From assembly GCF_000425745.1 (NCBI RefSeq), contig NZ_AUEA01000008.1:1-64000 (forward strand): DNA of 64,000 nucleotides. Reading direction: 5' to 3'. Positions 26,728 to 35,716 of the stretch are shown one piece after another. The DNA comes from Pseudomonas cremoricolorata DSM 17059 = NBRC 16634 (lineage in GTDB: Bacteria; Pseudomonadota; Gammaproteobacteria; Pseudomonadales; Pseudomonadaceae). A model generated the notes under the pieces. That model was not told where the DNA came from. It ran no database searches and worked only from the letters and a program-made list of their open reading frames with translations. Every line of letters begins with the position of its first letter. The stretch's first letter is position 1. The position numbers and the translations under genes are program-made.

Positions 26728-27501
26728 GTGCGCTTCTCGGACAACAGTGATATCACCCTGGTGGTGACCAGTTGCGGTCGCTTCGACCTGCTCAAAGACA
26801 CCCTGGCGAGTTTCGACCGCTTCAATACCGCGCCCATTCGCGAGGTTTTCATTACCGAAGACTCCGGCGACGATGCCGTTCATCAGGCCGTGCCGGAGCA
26901 CTGGAAGGGCCATTGCACGGTGTTCGTCAACCGACCCAAGCTGGGCCAGTTGCCGTCCATCGACCTCGCCTACGGCCAGGTCAAGACGCCTTACATCTTC
27001 CATTGCGAGGATGACTGGCAATTCTATCGGCAAGGTTTTGTCGAAGATTCCCACAACATTCTTGAGGTCAAGAGGGATATCCTTCAGGTTTGGTTGCGCA
27101 GTCACGCCCATGACCTGGCCATTCACAGCCCCTACATTCGTTTGGGCGATCGTCAGCTCATCAACGGCGTGCCTTGCTACCCGCTGATCTCCGACAAGCC
27201 CGAATGGCAGAGCTTTTCGCTCAATCCAGGGCTGCGTCGCCTCAGCGATTATCAGCGTTGTGCACCCTTTGCTGCATATGCGGGTGAAAAGGCGCTGTCC
27301 AGGCGCTACGCTGAATTGAACCTGACCGGTGTCACCCTCGAAGGTGATGCAGTGCTGCACACCGGTTTCGGCAACCATGTGACCCTCCCGGAGGAAGTGC
27401 AGCGCAAGAGCCGCCGCCGTCAACGCGACCGGCTCAAGCTTGTCGCGGTACTGCTGACGGGGCTCTTGATCGGTACGGGAATCGGATTACTTGCTCAATG
27501 A
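26728..27501 (+). CDS. GT-A fold glycosyltransferase with C-terminal membrane anchor
   Basis: A 257-residue GT2-like transferase. The N-terminal strand ITLVVTSCGRFDLLKDTL binds the nucleotide, and HCEDDWQFYRQGF near residue 92 is the acidic metal-binding motif. After a basic stretch (EEVQRKSRRRQRDRLK) the protein ends in one hydrophobic helix, LVAVLLTGLLIGTGIGLLAQ, with no further domain, so it should be tail-anchored in the inner membrane. The start is GTG 26728 with CGGAGGA upstream. It occupies the place where P. aeruginosa has a rhamnosyltransferase gene, so a core sugar transfer is likely; donor and acceptor are unknown. Confidence 0.75.
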   Translation: MRFSDNSDITLVVTSCGRFDLLKDTLASFDRFNTAPIREVFITEDSGDDAVHQAVPEHWKGHCTVFVNRPKLGQLPSIDLAYGQVKTPYIFHCEDDWQFYRQGFVEDSHNILEVKRDILQVWLRSHAHDLAIHSPYIRLGDRQLINGVPCYPLISDKPEWQSFSLNPGLRRLSDYQRCAPFAAYAGEKALSRRYAELNLTGVTLEGDAVLHTGFGNHVTLPEEVQRKSRRRQRDRLKLVAVLLTGLLIGTGIGLLAQ

Positions 27502-27540
27502 ATTCGCGGGACTGGCGGCCAGTCTGCTTACCAGGGGCTC

Positions 27541-28638
27541 ATGCACCCCATGAACATCGTCAACGTGATGTGGGCAGGCGGCTCCCCGTACACCTCGGTG
27601 CACAAGGTGCACCGGCAGATTCTCTCTCACGCCGGGCCTCAGGCCAGTGTGAGCAATTGGCTGCTGCTGGGTACCGGAACCTGTTGTAGCGTGGGCAGCA
27701 TCCGCGAATGGCACATGCCGTCGCGGGCGCTAAAAGGCCGCCATTTGTGGCGGTTCATGCTGCCTTGGCTGCGCTTGCGGGTGCGCAAGGAGCTTCAGGC
27801 CTCGGCCGCCGACGTGCTGCTGCTCGACGGGCTGGGCGTGGCTCGACTGGTGCTGCCGGTGCTGCGCGATCTGCATCACGTGCACGCCTCTGTGCTGTTC
27901 CACGGCTCCACCCGGCTGCGCGACAGCGATATTCGCCTGCTGCGCTCGCTGCCGGCAGAGCGGCTGAACATCGTCGCGGTCTCCAATACCCTCGCCTTTA
28001 CCCTCGAACAGACCCTCGGCCGTCCAGTGCATACCCTGCGGGTCGCACTGGAGCCGCAGTGGTTCGTCGAGCATCTGCTGTCGCGCGAGCAGGCGCGTTG
28101 TGAACTGGCCTTGCAGGACGATCAGCGGCCGATCTTCGGCGCGGTCGGGCGGCTAGTGGAAAGCAAAGGTTTTGAAATGCTGATCGAGGCATTCGGCAAG
28201 GTACACGGCCAGGACAAGCGCGCGCGGCTGGTGATCCTCGGCGAGGGCAATCACCGTGATCGTCTGGAGGCACGCATCAAGGCGCTTGGTCTTGGCGACA
28301 CGGTGCAGCTCTGCGGTTACCGCGATGACCTCTCGCGCCTGTACCGCGCCTTCGACTGGCTGCTGGTGCCGTCGCGTTCGGAGGGGCTGGGGCTGGTGCT
28401 GCAAGAGGCGGTGATGGCCGGAGTGCCGGTGATCAGCAGCGATCTGCCGGTGTTCCGTGAGCAGCTCAAGGAGGCGGGGTGCTATTTGCCCGTCGCCCAA
28501 GGCGAGGCGTGGTCCAAGGCCATCGAGGGCTGTGCACTGCGCTCGGCGCCGGCGGTGGCGGCAGAGCAGTATCGGGTGCTTGCCCCTGAGCAGGCCTGGC
28601 GCGCTTTCCAGCAGCGTGCTCAGGACCTGTTGCGTTGA
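27541..28638 (+). CDS. GT4 glycosyltransferase, lipopolysaccharide core
   Basis: GT-B glycosyltransferase of 365 residues. The C-terminal domain carries FGAVGRLVESKGFEMLIEAF and the E-x7-E motif EGLGLVLQEAVMAGVPVISS (donor binding). The N-terminal MNIVNVMWAGGSPYTSVHKV is typical of core heptose- or hexose-adding enzymes. The start is ATG 27541 or ATG 27550; AGGGG ends four bases before the first, so I kept the longer form. It begins 39 bases after the GT-A gene and is the last gene of the plus-strand run, meeting the lipopolysaccharide-kinase-like gene head-on with a gap of 4 bases. Sugar specificity unknown. Confidence 0.82.
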   Translation: MHPMNIVNVMWAGGSPYTSVHKVHRQILSHAGPQASVSNWLLLGTGTCCSVGSIREWHMPSRALKGRHLWRFMLPWLRLRVRKELQASAADVLLLDGLGVARLVLPVLRDLHHVHASVLFHGSTRLRDSDIRLLRSLPAERLNIVAVSNTLAFTLEQTLGRPVHTLRVALEPQWFVEHLLSREQARCELALQDDQRPIFGAVGRLVESKGFEMLIEAFGKVHGQDKRARLVILGEGNHRDRLEARIKALGLGDTVQLCGYRDDLSRLYRAFDWLLVPSRSEGLGLVLQEAVMAGVPVISSDLPVFREQLKEAGCYLPVAQGEAWSKAIEGCALRSAPAVAAEQYRVLAPEQAWRAFQQRAQDLLR

Positions 28639-28642
28639 GCGA

Positions 28643-29248
28643 TCAGGCGTCTGCGAAAGCCGCCTGGAACGCTTGCAGGGGAAATTGCGCTGCCAGGTTT
28701 TCCCGGGCGATATAGCGCTCCATGTGTTGCAGGTTGCGTCGCACCATGCGCGAGGGCAGGGGCGCGCGCAGAAAGCGCATGTCGGCCACGTCGATCAGGC
28801 CCAGCTGGCCTTCGGGCGTTTCCACCACGTTGCCCAGATGCAACGAGCGGAAATAGATGCCGGCGTGGTGCAAACGGTTGATCAGCTCGACCAGGCGCGG
28901 CAGGTAGTCGGCCCAGTCGAAGCTCGACTCGCGCGACAGATCGAGCAGCGTGTCGCCTGGCAGGGGGCGGTACAGCACCGCGGTCTTGCCGGGCGCTTCG
29001 AGCTTGTGATGACTGATCACTTCCAGCGTTGGGATGCCCATCTGCGCCAAACGTCCGGCATTGTCGACGAAGCGCTGCGAGTACGGACGCAGCAGCGCAG
29101 ATGAAATAAGCCGCTTGCGACGAAAAACCTTGAGGATGTTTCCACCCTCGAGCAGGTAGACTTTGGCGCCGTAACTGTCGGCCTCAAGAATCCTGGCGCC
29201 TTGGGTGAGCGCGTCGAAGTCGACCTGGGCGAGTCGTGAGCAGTGCAT
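28643..29248 (-). CDS. lipopolysaccharide kinase-like protein (InaA/WaaP fold)
   Basis: Predicted 201-residue cytoplasmic sugar or lipid kinase of the WaaP/InaA type; Pseudomonas homologues beside waaL are often labelled toluene-tolerance proteins. The N-lobe has KVYLLEGGNILKVFRRKR, with the ATP-binding lysine. LHHAGIYFRSLHLGNVV matches the catalytic loop position, where the usual HxDLxxxN is replaced by RSLHLGN. LIDVADMRF stands for the DFG-like segment. I chose ATG 29248 with AAGG upstream; the long extension to 29449 would run over the waaL start. The changed catalytic loop makes activity uncertain. Confidence 0.72.
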   Translation of the reverse strand: MHCSRLAQVDFDALTQGARILEADSYGAKVYLLEGGNILKVFRRKRLISSALLRPYSQRFVDNAGRLAQMGIPTLEVISHHKLEAPGKTAVLYRPLPGDTLLDLSRESSFDWADYLPRLVELINRLHHAGIYFRSLHLGNVVETPEGQLGLIDVADMRFLRAPLPSRMVRRNLQHMERYIARENLAAQFPLQAFQAAFADA

Positions 29249-29347
29249 GAATGAGCCTTGTCTTCTGGCAAGCAAGTGACCGGCAATAATGCCGAAATTA
29301 ATCCATGAGCACCATGTTGCCGTGGTCAGTTTCATTCCGGGGGATCG

Positions 29348-30523
29348 ATGTCGTATAGCAAGCGCTGGGCTCAGGCCTGGTTGGGTCTGGGCTTTGTCTG
29401 GTTCCTTGCCGGCATTGCCCTGGCACCGAGCAACAAGCTGTTCCAGCAAGGCATGATCCTCTTTCTCTGGCTACCAACCCTGTTGCTGGCGTGGTCGGCA
29501 CGCGGCCTGTATGCCGAAGGCTGGCGACGACAGCCGCTGCTGTGGGGCAGCATCCTGCTGCTGCTGGGCTGGGGCGCGCTGAGCCTGTTGTGGTCAACCT
29601 CGCCAGAGGGCGCGCGCGACGGCAAGCGCCTGCTCTACATTCTGGTGTTCCTCATGGCGTTCCCGCTATTGGCTCAGGCCGGCCTGGCACGCATCCGTCA
29701 GTTGTTGCTGGTGGCGGGGCTGTTGCTGGGGCTGGGCGCGCTGCTGTCGCTGGTGCAGTTCTACGCGATCATGGGTCATCCATGGTTCGAGCGTCTGTAC
29801 GGTATTGGCGAAATCTCCCACCCGATCCTTGGCGCGTACGTCATTGCAGCGGCCTTGCTGTGGCTGCTGTACAGCCCTCCGCGCCAGGCCGCGAGCACCC
29901 TGGCCTGGGCGCTGGCACTGGCGTTTCTCGGGCTGTTCGTCATTGCCACGCAGAGCCGCGGTGCCGCGCTCGGGTTGGTGCTGACGGTCATTGCCGCGCC
30001 GCTCTGGCAGCGCAACCGGGCCAGTTGTGTGCTGGCTGTAGGCGCGCTGCTGGCCTCGGGCCTGGCCTTCGCGCTGGTGTATCAGATGATCACCAGCCGC
30101 GGCGCCTCGTACCGCCCGGAAATCTTCGCTGCGGCCACCGAAATGATCAGCCTGCACCCGCTGACCGGTCTTGGCCTCGGCGCGCCGTACGATCTGCAGG
30201 CGCAGGGTTTGCGCTTCGACCATGCGCACAACATGTTCACCCACATCGCCATCGAACTGGGCCTGCCCGGCATGCTGCTGTGGAGCGGCGTGTGGCTGGC
30301 GGCATTGATGCACATCCTGCGCGCACGACACACCGCGTTCGGCAAGATGGTCCTCGGTTTGTGGCTGTTCGCCACCTTCGCCATGCAGTTCGACGCCGCC
30401 AGCCTGACCGATACACCCCGTGCCGAATGGTTCATCAGTTGGCTGCCGGTCGCCATGGCGCTGCTGCTGCCGTGGACGACTGCCGAAAACGATGGCTGTG
30501 GTAAAATTTCCCGTTCAACCTGA
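29348..30523 (+). CDS. waaL: O-antigen ligase family protein
   Basis: Polytopic inner-membrane enzyme of 391 residues with about ten hydrophobic segments, joining O-polysaccharide from its lipid carrier to the lipid A-core in the periplasm. The Wzy_C region contains FVIATQSRGAALGLVL, and the large periplasmic loop carries the conserved histidine segment RFDHAHNMFTHIAIELGLPG. Both are needed in studied ligases. ATG 29348 follows CCGGGGGATCG. msbA begins 12 bases after its stop, so flippase and ligase are likely transcribed together. Families of ligase and O-antigen polymerase look alike, but the msbA/hldE context favours ligase. Confidence 0.86.
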   Translation: MSYSKRWAQAWLGLGFVWFLAGIALAPSNKLFQQGMILFLWLPTLLLAWSARGLYAEGWRRQPLLWGSILLLLGWGALSLLWSTSPEGARDGKRLLYILVFLMAFPLLAQAGLARIRQLLLVAGLLLGLGALLSLVQFYAIMGHPWFERLYGIGEISHPILGAYVIAAALLWLLYSPPRQAASTLAWALALAFLGLFVIATQSRGAALGLVLTVIAAPLWQRNRASCVLAVGALLASGLAFALVYQMITSRGASYRPEIFAAATEMISLHPLTGLGLGAPYDLQAQGLRFDHAHNMFTHIAIELGLPGMLLWSGVWLAALMHILRARHTAFGKMVLGLWLFATFAMQFDAASLTDTPRAEWFISWLPVAMALLLPWTTAENDGCGKISRST

Positions 30524-30535
30524 ACAGCGAGCTTG

Positions 30536-32347
30536 ATGATGGCCGAAACACCGCTCCCGGCGGAGCACGACTCCAGCCTGAAGATCTACTTCCGGCTGCT
30601 GAGCTATGTGAAGCCCTACATCGGGATCTTCCTGCTGAGTATCGTCGGCTTCGTGATCTTTGCCTCGACCCAGCCCATGCTGGCAGGCATCCTCAAGTAC
30701 TTCGTGGATGGCCTGAGCAACCCCGAAGTCGTCCTTTTCCCCAACGTGCCCTACCTGCGTGACCTGCAATTGCTGCAGGCCGTGCCGCTGCTGATCATCC
30801 TCATCGCCGCGTGGCAGGGGCTGGGCTCGTTCCTGGGTAACTACTACCTGGCCAAGGTGTCTCTTGGCCTGGTGCATGACCTGCGTGTCGAGTTGTTCAA
30901 CAAGCTGCTGGTACTGCCCAACCGCTACTTTGACAACCACAACTCCGGGCACCTGATCTCGCGCATCACCTTCAATGTGACCATGGTCACCGGCGCCGCC
31001 ACCGATGCCATCAAAGTTGTGATTCGTGAGGGCCTGACCGTGGTGTTCCTGTTCATCTACCTGATGTGGATGAACTGGCAACTGACCCTGGTGATGCTGG
31101 CGATCCTGCCGATCATCGCGGTCATGGTCAGCACGGCCAGCAAGAAATTTCGCAAGCAGAGCAAGAAAATCCAGGTGGCGATGGGTGATGTCACCCACGT
31201 GGCCTCGGAAACCATCCAGGGCTACCGGGTGGTGCGCAGCTTCGGTGGCGAGGTGTACGAGCAGCGCCGCTTCGAGTCCGCCAGCCAGAGCAACACCGAC
31301 AAACAATTGCGCATGACCAAGACCGGCGCACTGTACACGCCAATGCTGCAGCTGGTGATCTACACCGCCATGGCGGTGCTGATGTTCCTGGTGCTGTACC
31401 TGCGCGGTGATTCCTCCGCCGGTGACCTGGTGGCCTACATCACCGCCGCCGGCCTGCTGCCCAAGCCGATTCGGCAGTTGTCGGAAGTCAGCTCGACCAT
31501 CCAGAAGGGCCTGGCCGGCGCCGAGAGCATCTTCGAACAGCTCGACGAGAAGCCCGAGGTCGACACCGGCACGGTCGAGAAGGAGCGTGTGCTGGGTCGT
31601 CTTGAGGTGCGCAACCTCAGCTTCACCTACCCCGGCACCCAGCGTCAGGTACTCAACGACATCAGCTTCACCGCCGAGCCTGGGCAGATGATCGCCCTGG
31701 TGGGCCGCTCCGGCAGTGGCAAGTCGACTCTCGCCGCGCTGATTCCGCGCTTCTACCACCACGACCACGGGCAGATTCTGCTCGACGGCGTGGAGATCGA
31801 AGAATACCGCCTGCGCAACCTGCGCCAGCATGTCTCGCAGGTGACCCAGCACGTCACCCTGTTCAACGACACCGTGGCCAACAACATCGCCTATGGCGAT
31901 CTGGCCGGGGCGCCGCGCGAAGATATCGAAGTGGCTGCAGCCGATGCCTATGCCAAGGAGTTCGTCGACCAATTGCCACAAGGCTTCGACACCGAAGTCG
32001 GCGAGAACGGCGTGCTGTTGTCCGGTGGTCAGCGCCAGCGTCTGGCGATCGCCCGGGCGCTGCTGAAGAACGCCCCACTGCTGATTCTCGACGAAGCCAC
32101 CTCGGCGCTCGACACCGAGTCGGAGCGGCACATCCAGGCGGCGCTGGACCACGTCATGCAAGGGCGCACCACGCTGGTGATCGCCCACCGCCTGTCGACC
32201 ATCGAGAAGGCCGACCAGATTCTGGTCATGGATCAGGGCCGCCTGGTCGAGCGTGGCACCCATGCCGAGCTGCTTGCGGCCAATGGTCACTACGCGCGCC
32301 TGCATGCCATGGGCCTGGACGAATCGGCCCACGCCGACATCACCTGA
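30536..32347 (+). CDS. msbA: lipid A export ABC transporter MsbA
   Basis: Homodimeric ABC exporter that flips lipid A-core across the inner membrane. The product has 603 residues: an N-terminal six-helix domain (about 1-330), then an ATPase domain with Walker [10 protein letters not shown] at 390-398, signature LSGGQRQR, Walker [13 protein letters not shown] and switch histidine in VIAHRLS. Two adjacent ATG codons (30536, 30539) follow an in-frame TTG; I took the first ATG, but the site before it is weak. A TAAAAT sequence at 30502-30507 inside the waaL end could be a -10 of an internal promoter. Confidence 0.95.
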   Translation: MMAETPLPAEHDSSLKIYFRLLSYVKPYIGIFLLSIVGFVIFASTQPMLAGILKYFVDGLSNPEVVLFPNVPYLRDLQLLQAVPLLIILIAAWQGLGSFLGNYYLAKVSLGLVHDLRVELFNKLLVLPNRYFDNHNSGHLISRITFNVTMVTGAATDAIKVVIREGLTVVFLFIYLMWMNWQLTLVMLAILPIIAVMVSTASKKFRKQSKKIQVAMGDVTHVASETIQGYRVVRSFGGEVYEQRRFESASQSNTDKQLRMTKTGALYTPMLQLVIYTAMAVLMFLVLYLRGDSSAGDLVAYITAAGLLPKPIRQLSEVSSTIQKGLAGAESIFEQLDEKPEVDTGTVEKERVLGRLEVRNLSFTYPGTQRQVLNDISFTAEPGQMIALVGRSGSGKSTLAALIPRFYHHDHGQILLDGVEIEEYRLRNLRQHVSQVTQHVTLFNDTVANNIAYGDLAGAPREDIEVAAADAYAKEFVDQLPQGFDTEVGENGVLLSGGQRQRLAIARALLKNAPLLILDEATSALDTESERHIQAALDHVMQGRTTLVIAHRLSTIEKADQILVMDQGRLVERGTHAELLAANGHYARLHAMGLDESAHADIT

Positions 32348-32412
32348 GCCTCACCGGTCGGGGCCCGCGCGGCCCCGGTCGTCACCAGGAAATTCCCACA
32401 CTGGATGCGGCG

Positions 32413-32442
32413 TTAAAGCCGCTCTGGGCCCTGTGCTAATAT
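32413..32442 (+). promoter_or_regulatory. putative hldE promoter, extended -10
   Basis: TAATAT (32437-32442) preceded by TG-C forms an extended -10, with TTAAAG 18 bases upstream as a possible -35. Transcription would begin near 32449, about 29 bases before the hldE ATG. A GC hairpin without a T-run (32359-32377) precedes it after the msbA stop. Confidence 0.45.
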
Positions 32443-32477
32443 CCTGCCCCCGTTCATTTTTCACATATGGGTTGTCC

Positions 32478-33899
32478 ATGAAGTTGTCCATGCCGCGTTT
32501 CGATCAAGCCCCGGTTCTGGTGGTCGGCGATGTCATGCTCGACCGCTACTGGCATGGCGGTACTTCTCGCATTTCCCCCGAGGCCCCGGTGCCGGTGGTG
32601 AAGGTCGATCAGATCGAAGACCGTCCCGGCGGCGCGGCCAACGTGGCCCTGAACATCGCAGCCCTTGGCGCCCCAGCGTCGCTGGTCGGCGTCACCGGCC
32701 AGGATGAAGCAGCCGACAGCCTGGCCAACAGCCTGCATGCGGCCGGCGTGCGCTCGGTGTTCCAGCGCATCGCCCACCAGCCGACCATCGTCAAGCTGCG
32801 GGTCATGAGCCGTCACCAGCAGTTGCTGCGCATCGATTTCGAAGAGCCCTTCGCCACCGATCCGCTGTCGCTCGGCGAAGAAGTCGACGCGCTGCTCGAA
32901 GGCATCAAGGTGTTGGTGCTGTCGGACTACGGCAAAGGTGCGCTGAAGAACCATCAGCACCTGATTCAAGTGGCACGGGCCAAAGGCGTTCCAGTGCTTG
33001 CCGATCCCAAGGGCAGCGACTTCAGCATCTACCGTGGCGCCAGCCTGATCACCCCCAACCTCAGCGAATTCGAAGGCATCGTTGGCCGCTGCGCCGATGA
33101 AGCCGAGCTGGTTGGAAAAGGCCTGCAACTGCTGCGTGACCTTGACCTCGGCGCACTGCTGGTGACCCGCGGCGAGCATGGCATGACCCTGCTGCGCCTC
33201 GATCATCCCCCGCTGCACCTGCCGGCGCGGGCCCGCGAAGTGTTCGATGTCACCGGTGCCGGCGACACCGTCATCTCCACCCTGGCGGCCGCCATCGCGG
33301 CGGGTGAAGAACTGCCTCAGGCCGTGGCGCTGGCCAACCTTGCCGCCGGCATCGTGGTCGGCAAGCTCGGCACCGCAGCTATCAGTGCACCTGAGCTGCG
33401 TCGCGCCATCCAGCGTGAAGAGGGCTCCGAGCGTGGTGTGCTGGGTCTTGAGCAACTGCTGGTCGCGATCGATGACGCCCGTGCCCACAACGAGACCATC
33501 GTCTTCACCAACGGCTGCTTCGACATCCTCCACGCCGGCCATGTCACCTACCTGGAGCAGGCACGAGCCCAGGGCGATCGCCTGATCGTCGCGGTCAATG
33601 ACGATGCCTCGGTAAGCCGTCTGAAAGGGCCGGGTCGGCCGATCAACAGCGTCGACCGGCGCATGGCGGTGCTGGCCGGGCTGGGTGCGGTCGACTGGGT
33701 GATCAGCTTCTCTGAAGGCACGCCGGAAAACCTGCTGCGTCAGGTCAAGCCGGATGTGCTGGTCAAGGGCGGCGACTATGGCATCGAGCAAGTGGTCGGC
33801 GCCGATATCGTCAGCGCCTATGGCGGTACGGTGAAGGTACTGGGCCTGGTCGAGAACAGCTCGACCACCGCCATCGTCGAGAAAATTCGCAAGCACTGA
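32478..33899 (+). CDS. hldE: bifunctional heptose 7-phosphate kinase / heptose 1-phosphate adenylyltransferase
   Basis: Makes ADP-heptose precursor for the lipopolysaccharide inner core. The 473-residue protein has an N-terminal ribokinase-type kinase (about 1-315) with GGAANVALN and the anion-hole motif DVTGAGDT. The C-terminal nucleotidyltransferase (about 340-473) has [17 protein letters not shown] containing HxGH. I chose ATG 32478 ([20 protein letters not shown]), giving the normal length for the fused enzyme; the ORF extends further upstream only through the msbA end. It is the last plus-strand lipopolysaccharide gene before the minus-strand block. Confidence 0.97.
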   Translation: MKLSMPRFDQAPVLVVGDVMLDRYWHGGTSRISPEAPVPVVKVDQIEDRPGGAANVALNIAALGAPASLVGVTGQDEAADSLANSLHAAGVRSVFQRIAHQPTIVKLRVMSRHQQLLRIDFEEPFATDPLSLGEEVDALLEGIKVLVLSDYGKGALKNHQHLIQVARAKGVPVLADPKGSDFSIYRGASLITPNLSEFEGIVGRCADEAELVGKGLQLLRDLDLGALLVTRGEHGMTLLRLDHPPLHLPARAREVFDVTGAGDTVISTLAAAIAAGEELPQAVALANLAAGIVVGKLGTAAISAPELRRAIQREEGSERGVLGLEQLLVAIDDARAHNETIVFTNGCFDILHAGHVTYLEQARAQGDRLIVAVNDDASVSRLKGPGRPINSVDRRMAVLAGLGAVDWVISFSEGTPENLLRQVKPDVLVKGGDYGIEQVVGADIVSAYGGTVKVLGLVENSSTTAIVEKIRKH

Positions 33900-33904
33900 C
33901 GCCT

Positions 33905-34867
33905 CTAGGGGCGCAGCTTCGTCCGCGCCCGCGTGATCAACGCCTTGGCCTTGCCGGTCAGGCGTTGCAGCGGTGAACGGGGCTTGTTCTCCACCAGGCC
34001 CTGTTGGCGCAGCCAGTCTTTCCAGCGAATCCGTTCCTGACTCACCACCCAGCCATCCTGCGCCGCGAAGCTTTCGGCCAGGTACAGGCCGCGGGTGCTG
34101 GCCGGAATCAGCCGATCCTTGTTCAAGGTGTACAGCTCGGCCAGCGGCTTGCCGTCGACCACCGGCATCAGGTACAGGTCGGGGCGCTTGCGGTTGAGCC
34201 GCGCCACCAACTGATCACCCTCCAAACGCTCATCGACGTGGAACAGGCTCAGCGACTTGGCCTCCCGCGGGACTTGCAGGCGCAGGTCGTAGATCAGCTG
34301 CAGCGAGGCGGTGGGCAGGTGCACGTAGGCCCGCGGACGTTCCAGCAGGGTGAGGTTGGCGCTTTGCACGGGCAAGGCCGCACCCGAGGCAGGGGTGAGC
34401 AGGAAGGGCGCTGACTCGCGATACTGCAAGGCCGCCGCATAGGGGGTCGGCAGCCAGGTGTCGTTGAAGCGTCCGCCGAGCCAGCCCTCGGGGGTTTCCA
34501 GCAGGCATTCCTCGGCGACTTCCTGAATCGCCGTGTGCAGCGGCAGGTTCAGTTCGTGGGCCGGTACGTAGCCTGAAATCAGCTTGAGCACGACGTCGCC
34601 GCGGTCTTGCCGACGCTGGCGCACCAGTACCCAGTACTCGCGGTTCTGCCACTGCAAGGTCAGCCGCACCGACACCCCGAGGTTGGCCAGCTCCACGCTG
34701 AAGCGCTGGGTGTCGGGCAGTTCGATGGGCTTGCGCCGTTGCAGGGTCTGGCTGAAATTCAGCGGCATGCCCAGGCTCTTGTAAGCCAGCCCCTCGGGGC
34801 TGGCCTCGACCTGCAAGGGCAGGGTCTTGAAGTTGCTCGGGTTCTTGCGGATCAGCGTTCGCGCCAC
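33905..34867 (-). CDS. uncharacterised protein with Nudix-like central region
   Basis: A 320-residue cytoplasmic protein of unknown role. The central region YWVLVRQRRQDRGDVVLKLISGYVPAHE reads like the strands leading into a Nudix fold (shown in parts: YWVLVRQRRQDRG, LISGYVPAHE). Gly99 and Glu105 fit the start of a Nudix box, and QEVAEECLL at 115-123 fits its end, but the spacer is two residues too long and the usual Arg is Gln. The C-terminus is basic. GTG 34867 has the strong site AAGGAGG six bases before it. It is the last gene of a minus-strand block and lies 36 bases downstream of the aldo/keto reductase gene. I do not recognise a named orthologue. Confidence 0.75.
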   Translation of the reverse strand: MARTLIRKNPSNFKTLPLQVEASPEGLAYKSLGMPLNFSQTLQRRKPIELPDTQRFSVELANLGVSVRLTLQWQNREYWVLVRQRRQDRGDVVLKLISGYVPAHELNLPLHTAIQEVAEECLLETPEGWLGGRFNDTWLPTPYAAALQYRESAPFLLTPASGAALPVQSANLTLLERPRAYVHLPTASLQLIYDLRLQVPREAKSLSLFHVDERLEGDQLVARLNRKRPDLYLMPVVDGKPLAELYTLNKDRLIPASTRGLYLAESFAAQDGWVVSQERIRWKDWLRQQGLVENKPRSPLQRLTGKAKALITRARTKLRP

Positions 34868-34903
34868 GTGCGCCTCCTTGCCTGGTGCGCCCGGATGGGC
34901 GGG

Positions 34904-35716
34904 TCAGTGCGGGCCCAGGATGCGGGCCACGGTGGCCACGTTATGGGCCAGGTGCAGCGGGTTGATGGTGCCGACGATTGCACTGCTGACGCCGGGGTGA
35001 TTGAACAGCAGCTCGAAACTGGCCCGAACCGGATCTACACCCGGTGCCAGGCAGACATGCCCGCTGGCCAGGGCCTTCTTCACCAGAATCGCCTTGCCAT
35101 GGCGTGCGGCATAGTCGATGACTGGGCGCTCATCCTGTTCCTTCAGGTTATAAGTGACCATCGCGCAGTCGCCCTGTTCCAACGCCTTGAGGCCGCCGGC
35201 GGCGGTTTTTCCAGAAAGCCCGAAGGCGAGAATCTTGCCCTCCTGCTTGAGCGCGGCGAGGGTCTGGTAGACCTCGCTGTGTTCGAGGATGTCCAGATCG
35301 TTGCCGTCGGAGTGCACCAGCACCAGTTCCAGGCGATCGGTTTCCAGGCGTTGCAGGCTGCGCTCGACCGAGCGCCGGGTGTGCGCGGCGCTGAAGTCGA
35401 AGCGCGAGTGACCGGCCTCGAACTCCTCACCGACCTTGCTGACGATCACCCAGGCGTCGCGCTGGCCACGCAACAGCGGGCCGAGGCGTTTTTCGCTGCG
35501 GCCATACGCCGGCGCGGTGTCGATCAGGTTGATGCCCAGGTCGCGCGCCTGCGCCAGCAACAGGCGCGCCTCGTCATCGCCAGGAATGGTAAAGCCGGTG
35601 GGGTACTTCACCCCTTGATCGCGCCCCAGCTTGACCGTGCCCAGACCGAGCGGTGAGACCTTCAGCCCGGTGCTGCCCAGTGGCCGATGGTGGCCGTGCA
35701 ATGTTGGCAGGCTCAT
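34904..35716 (-). CDS. aldo/keto reductase
   Basis: NADPH-dependent oxidoreductase of 270 residues with a TIM-barrel fold. The catalytic tetrad is visible: Asp and Tyr in NLIDTAPAYGRSE, Lys in VIVSKVGEEF, His in LVLVHSDGND. The family signature GLGTVKLGRDQGVKYPTG near the N-terminus is unusual. ATG 35716 overlaps the stop of the upstream FAD enzyme (ATGA), so the pair is translationally coupled; the long in-frame extension to 36157 runs antiparallel-free inside that enzyme's gene and is not credible. Substrate unknown; the coupled partner suggests a shared carbonyl/alcohol step. Confidence 0.85.
   Translation of the reverse strand: MSLPTLHGHHRPLGSTGLKVSPLGLGTVKLGRDQGVKYPTGFTIPGDDEARLLLAQARDLGINLIDTAPAYGRSEKRLGPLLRGQRDAWVIVSKVGEEFEAGHSRFDFSAAHTRRSVERSLQRLETDRLELVLVHSDGNDLDILEHSEVYQTLAALKQEGKILAFGLSGKTAAGGLKALEQGDCAMVTYNLKEQDERPVIDYAARHGKAILVKKALASGHVCLAPGVDPVRASFELLFNHPGVSSAIVGTINPLHLAHNVATVARILGPH

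Noticed and set aside
30515..32332. 605-codon open frame opposite msbA
   Set aside because: Its translation is His/Gln/Gly/Val-rich with no domain, the usual antisense shadow in GC-rich DNA, and msbA on the other strand is certain.
32359..32377. GC hairpin after msbA as a terminator
   Set aside because: The stem is only 7 bp and no T-run follows, so I did not list it as a terminator.
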